From positions 1 through 8,941 of the forward strand of contig CBFDBC010000160.1 in the NCBI GenBank assembly GCA_965602945.1: 8,941 nucleotides of DNA, given 5' to 3'. Shown one piece after another: positions 6,216-8,941 of this stretch; positions within the stretch are counted from its first letter, which is position 1; every line of letters starts with the position of its first letter. Both the position numbers and the translations under genes were made by a program. This stretch comes from JAUXEH01 sp965602945 (GTDB lineage Bacteria; Acidobacteriota; Aminicenantia; Aminicenantales; Aminicenantaceae). The notes beneath the pieces were generated by a model. It did not search any database. It saw nothing but the letters and a program-made list of their open reading frames with translations, and was not told the DNA's origin.

Positions 6216-7415
6216 ATGGTAGTGATCCGAAAAATACTCGGCGCCTTGATCATCCTGCTGTTCGCGCTGCCCACGCTGTTCGGCATCATCTGGGCCACGG
6301 GCTTGACCAAAGCCGCCATCTCACCGGAGTTCGTCTCCGACATCCCGCAGCAGATCATAGAAGAGACGCCGGTGCTGCTGGAGGAAATCTTCAAGGACGC
6401 CCAGGACCGCGATTTTGTCTCCGACGAAAACACGCGGCGGTGGTTCCGCACGGCCGCGGAGGTCGGGGCCTCTCCCCGGAAGCTTTTGGAGGAGACCGGG
6501 ATGCAGGACTGGATGAAGAACGAGCTGTCGGCCTCCCTGACCAAGGTGGGCGACATCCTGAGGGGTGACCGCAGGGCGCGGACCATCGCCATCGATCTCG
6601 TTCCCCTCAAGGCTGCCCTGCGCCACGAGGCCATCGACCGCTACCTGGAGGAGATCCTGGACAGGCTCCCGCTCTGCAATGAGGATGAGATGGACGAGTG
6701 GATGGAGGCCTATGACCGGGACATCAACTTGTTCGAGCTGCCGGCCTGCCGCCCCGACATCGATCTCGCCCTGAGTGTGTTCCGGGCGGAACGGCTGCGG
6801 ATGCTGGAAGACATGGACGACGAGATCGAGATCTTCGAGGGCGTGCGCTATCCCCCCCTGGGGATCTCCCGCTCGGTCACGCTGTTTTCCTACGGGATGT
6901 TCCTCATACCGGCGCTCTTCCTCTTCGCGGGCGCCATCATCGCCGCAACCTCTCCGGCGAGCTTCTGCCGCTGGTTCGGCGTGTCCACCATAGTGGCGGC
7001 CCTGCCTGTACTGGGCCTGGCAGTGCTGGTTCGATACCTCACAGCCTGGGGGCTTAAGACCGCGGCTTTCTGGGAAAGCGGCATAAGCGACCTTGAGGAA
7101 CTGGTGCTGGAAAAGATCGTCTGGATCCCGGATATGGTAGTCGGCCATCTCTTTGGCGAAGTGGTGGCCCTGGCTGGAACGGTCTGCGTCATCGGGCTGG
7201 TGATCTTCGCCCTGTCGTTCGTGGTCCGGAGCGAACGGCGCGTCAAGCCGAAGCGGCGAGCCCAAACAACAGCCGCCGCCGCGCCACTGCCCGCACCGGA
7301 GAAAGCCGCACCGGATGCGGATGAAGCCAAGCCCGAAGAGCCCGATGTTGAGGAAGTCGTCGAAAAGGAAAAGATCCCGCTGCCTCCCCCGGATGGGGCA
7401 GACGACGAGGGGTGA
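6216..7415 (+). CDS. Membrane protein of unknown function with large extracytoplasmic domain
   Basis: I do not recognise this 399-residue protein as a named family. AGGAGG lies 7 bases before the ATG, so the start is secure. One membrane helix spans about residues 6-29. It is followed by about 190 mostly helical, highly charged residues and then three more helices, at about 224-246, 254-275 and 311-337. With basic residues at the N-terminus (MVVIRK) and just after the last helix (RSERRVKPKRR), the 30-220 region should face outside and both ends inside. The outer domain contains a cysteine pair, C154 and C178, flanked by proline (LPLC ... LPAC-RP), a likely disulfide. The tail after residue 345 is low-complexity, rich in Ala, Pro and Glu, and ends acidic. 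It is the only plus-strand gene, divergent from the deacetylase-like gene and convergent with the M61 peptidase. Confidence 0.85.
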   Translation: MVVIRKILGALIILLFALPTLFGIIWATGLTKAAISPEFVSDIPQQIIEETPVLLEEIFKDAQDRDFVSDENTRRWFRTAAEVGASPRKLLEETGMQDWMKNELSASLTKVGDILRGDRRARTIAIDLVPLKAALRHEAIDRYLEEILDRLPLCNEDEMDEWMEAYDRDINLFELPACRPDIDLALSVFRAERLRMLEDMDDEIEIFEGVRYPPLGISRSVTLFSYGMFLIPALFLFAGAIIAATSPASFCRWFGVSTIVAALPVLGLAVLVRYLTAWGLKTAAFWESGISDLEELVLEKIVWIPDMVVGHLFGEVVALAGTVCVIGLVIFALSFVVRSERRVKPKRRAQTTAAAAPLPAPEKAAPDADEAKPEEPDVEEVVEKEKIPLPPPDGADDEG

Positions 7416-7462
7416 GTCCAGCCCGTTGAGCTGCGGGTGATCAGAAGTTATTAGGGACCGGG

Positions 7463-8941
7463 TTAACGGAACCAGTCCAGACAGTCAGGCTGGGTAAACG
7501 CGGATCCTTTTTTAAGCCTGAACTGCGGGATGCGCAGGGGGGCGCCGCCCTTGCTATCAGGCTCCTTGGTGATGTAGCCCAGTTCGAAGCAAGGGCCCAA
7601 CTCGCCGCCGTCGAAAGCCAGTGTGCCGCCCTCACGGATATATTTCCGGATGTCCGGTTCTACGTCTTCCCCACAGAGTTCCCGGATCCGCTCGCAGATG
7701 AAACCGGCGGTGATGACCTGGCGCCCTTCCCGGGCGGAAGCAAAAAGGCCCCGCATGAGATCGTCCAGAGAGTGCCGGCCCTCTGTGGCGTTCTTGATGA
7801 GAGTATTCCAGCGCAGGGCCAGGAAGTCTCCCCTCTGGTAGGACAGATCCCCCAGGCGGTCGTCCGTGTGGTAGCCGGCCGCCGCCTCCCGGAGCGGGGC
7901 ATTCCTGACCGGTGAGGTCATATATTTCCGGATCTTCTGGTTGAGGTCCCGGACATAATCCTCGAGCGAGGCAAGGTCCGATCGCAGCAGCAGGAGGCGG
8001 GTGTAGTAGTCCGTGAATCCCTCTGAAAACCAGTATAGTTCGGGGGCGGGATTCTTCAGCGCTCCCAGGCGGGTGGCATTCCAGGAGTGGAAGAGTTCAT
8101 GCGCGAAGAGCCGCTTGAACCTGAGGTCGAGCCCGGTGTCGGAAGGGTTGAAGACCGAGAAAGACTGGAAGAGCCCGGTCCCTCCCATGTTGGTGTGTCC
8201 GGTACCGAAGGGGGCCAGGATGATGAGGAAGTAGGGGAAATCGTGGTCCTGCCAGAACTCCCGCTCCGCGGAGATGATCTTTTCGGCGAAGGAAAAGAAC
8301 TCCGGATCCGTGAATTTCCAGGAACTGCCGCGCAGGGCCAGGGTGACAGGGCTGTTGTGGATCCTGAGCTCCCGGAGCCGGTAATCCCCCCCCGCATAGA
8401 CGGCCCGGCGGAGCCGGTTGAGCGAACCTGTGAAGACCTGCTCGCGGCTCCCACTCCCGAAGCTGTTGCAGAAGGCCCAGGACTTGGGGAAGCCGTCCCA
8501 GAGGAGCCGGATGCGGATTTCCCCCGACGCGTAACCCGAGGGAAAGGGAAAGAGCACCATGCCGTAGAACTGGAAATAGTCGTGTGTGATGCTGGGCCAG
8601 TACTTCTGGAACCTCTCGCCGGAGATCTCTCCCTCCCATCTTTGTCTTGCCGTGAAGACGAGCCGGATTTCGGCGGAGGGGGCATGGGAGACCTGCTTGA
8701 TGTGGGGTTTGTCGGTGTCCCGGATTTCGGTTCCTTCCGAGAGTGCCCTGAGCCCTTCGATGCCCTCATGCAGGTTTTGGTTTCCGGCCCAGGAGGAAGG
8801 CAGCATGAGACGTGTGGAACCTGAGAGGCCGCCCCGGAACGACATCTCGATCCTGAGTGCGGCGGCTCCGCCGTCAAGATCCGGACGCACTGTGTAACCG
8901 AGCGTGGGCAAGGAGTTTCCGGCTTGGGGCTGACCCGGACA
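7463..8941 (-). CDS. M61-family (glycyl aminopeptidase-like) metallopeptidase, 5' end outside window
   Basis: The frame stays open to the edge of the window (CPGQPQAGNSLPTLGY...), so the true start lies beyond 8941; a TTG at 8911 is not a convincing start. Counting from that TTG, the zinc-binding motif is HELFHSWN (H271, E272, H275), with the third ligand E297 in WFSEGFTDYY, both characteristic of M61 peptidases. The preceding beta-rich N-terminal domain (about 1-190) and the helical region after the catalytic site (YQRGDFLALRWN, about 358-369) also fit. M61 proteins are often about 600 residues with a C-terminal PDZ domain. Here the chain ends about 180 residues after the third ligand with LGPCFELGYITKE and a short basic tail, and there is no PDZ domain. 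The catalytic residues are intact, so activity is expected, probably in the periplasm. The gene is convergent with the plus-strand membrane protein gene, 47 bases away. Confidence 0.88.
   Translation of the reverse strand, partial: CPGQPQAGNSLPTLGYTVRPDLDGGAAALRIEMSFRGGLSGSTRLMLPSSWAGNQNLHEGIEGLRALSEGTEIRDTDKPHIKQVSHAPSAEIRLVFTARQRWEGEISGERFQKYWPSITHDYFQFYGMVLFPFPSGYASGEIRIRLLWDGFPKSWAFCNSFGSGSREQVFTGSLNRLRRAVYAGGDYRLRELRIHNSPVTLALRGSSWKFTDPEFFSFAEKIISAEREFWQDHDFPYFLIILAPFGTGHTNMGGTGLFQSFSVFNPSDTGLDLRFKRLFAHELFHSWNATRLGALKNPAPELYWFSEGFTDYYTRLLLLRSDLASLEDYVRDLNQKIRKYMTSPVRNAPLREAAAGYHTDDRLGDLSYQRGDFLALRWNTLIKNATEGRHSLDDLMRGLFASAREGRQVITAGFICERIRELCGEDVEPDIRKYIREGGTLAFDGGELGPCFELGYITKEPDSKGGAPLRIPQFRLKKGSAFTQPDCLDWFR

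Noticed and set aside
7416..7462. Possible bidirectional terminator between the convergent genes
   Set aside because: Only a 4-base stem (CCCG/CGGG) with an 8-base loop and no T-run on either strand.
8087..8824. Plus-strand open frame of 245 codons opposite the M61 peptidase
   Set aside because: It is a shadow of a clearly real gene carrying HELFH and has no ribosome-binding site or motif of its own. The same holds for the plus-strand frames at 1232-1957 and 5389-6126.
1..8941. CRISPR array, tRNA, rRNA or transposase
   Set aside because: No regularly spaced repeats, cloverleaf-like segments or transposase motifs were seen by eye on either strand.

Overview
The window is a gene-dense stretch of bacterial chromosome with moderately high G+C. 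Seven of its eight intact or partial protein genes lie on the minus strand and one lies on the plus strand. I see no RNA gene, insertion sequence, CRISPR array or origin. A PadR regulator coupled to a permease with an N-terminal 'permease prefix' domain, an esterase-fold/TPR protein, a VKOR-DsbA fusion and an M61 peptidase together resemble Acidobacteriota or Aminicenantota (former OP8). That assignment is an inference from gene content; no phylogenetic marker is present.

Layout, read along the minus strand from the right: (a) 8941-7463, an M61-family metallopeptidase whose N-terminus runs off the window. (b) A short convergent gap, then the plus-strand gene 6216-7415, an unrecognised membrane protein with a large extracytoplasmic domain. 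(c) A compact divergent promoter region at 6097-6215. (d) A polysaccharide-deacetylase-like (NodB-fold) secreted protein at 6096-4609. (e) 11 bases downstream, the collapsed remains of a MacB/FtsX-type ABC permease at 4597-4310. (f) A lipoprotein joining an MliC (lysozyme inhibitor-like) domain to a COG3650-like domain at 4244-3537. (g) A VKOR-DsbA disulfide-forming fusion at 3447-2191. (h) A secreted esterase-fold protein with TPR repeats that has lost its catalytic residues, 2113-572. (i) A PadR regulator at 505-164, overlapping by four bases the start of a permease that continues past position 1.

Most products act in or outside the membrane. The VKOR-DsbA protein plausibly makes the disulfides of its neighbours, since the lipoprotein and the plus-strand membrane protein both carry paired extracytoplasmic cysteines. 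The clearest regulatory feature is a consensus promoter in front of padR. Its -10 is covered by a perfect 7-5-7 inverted repeat that reaches almost to the start codon, and a second degenerate copy lies upstream. This predicts an autoregulated PadR-permease unit with an almost leaderless transcript.

A recurrent oddity is loss of catalytic or inhibitory residues: the esterase lacks both Ser and His, the NodB domain has Gly where a metal-binding His is expected, the MliC domain has Leu where the inhibitory Lys is expected, and one permease has been reduced to its ends. I do not see a clear-cut new defence or mobile system.
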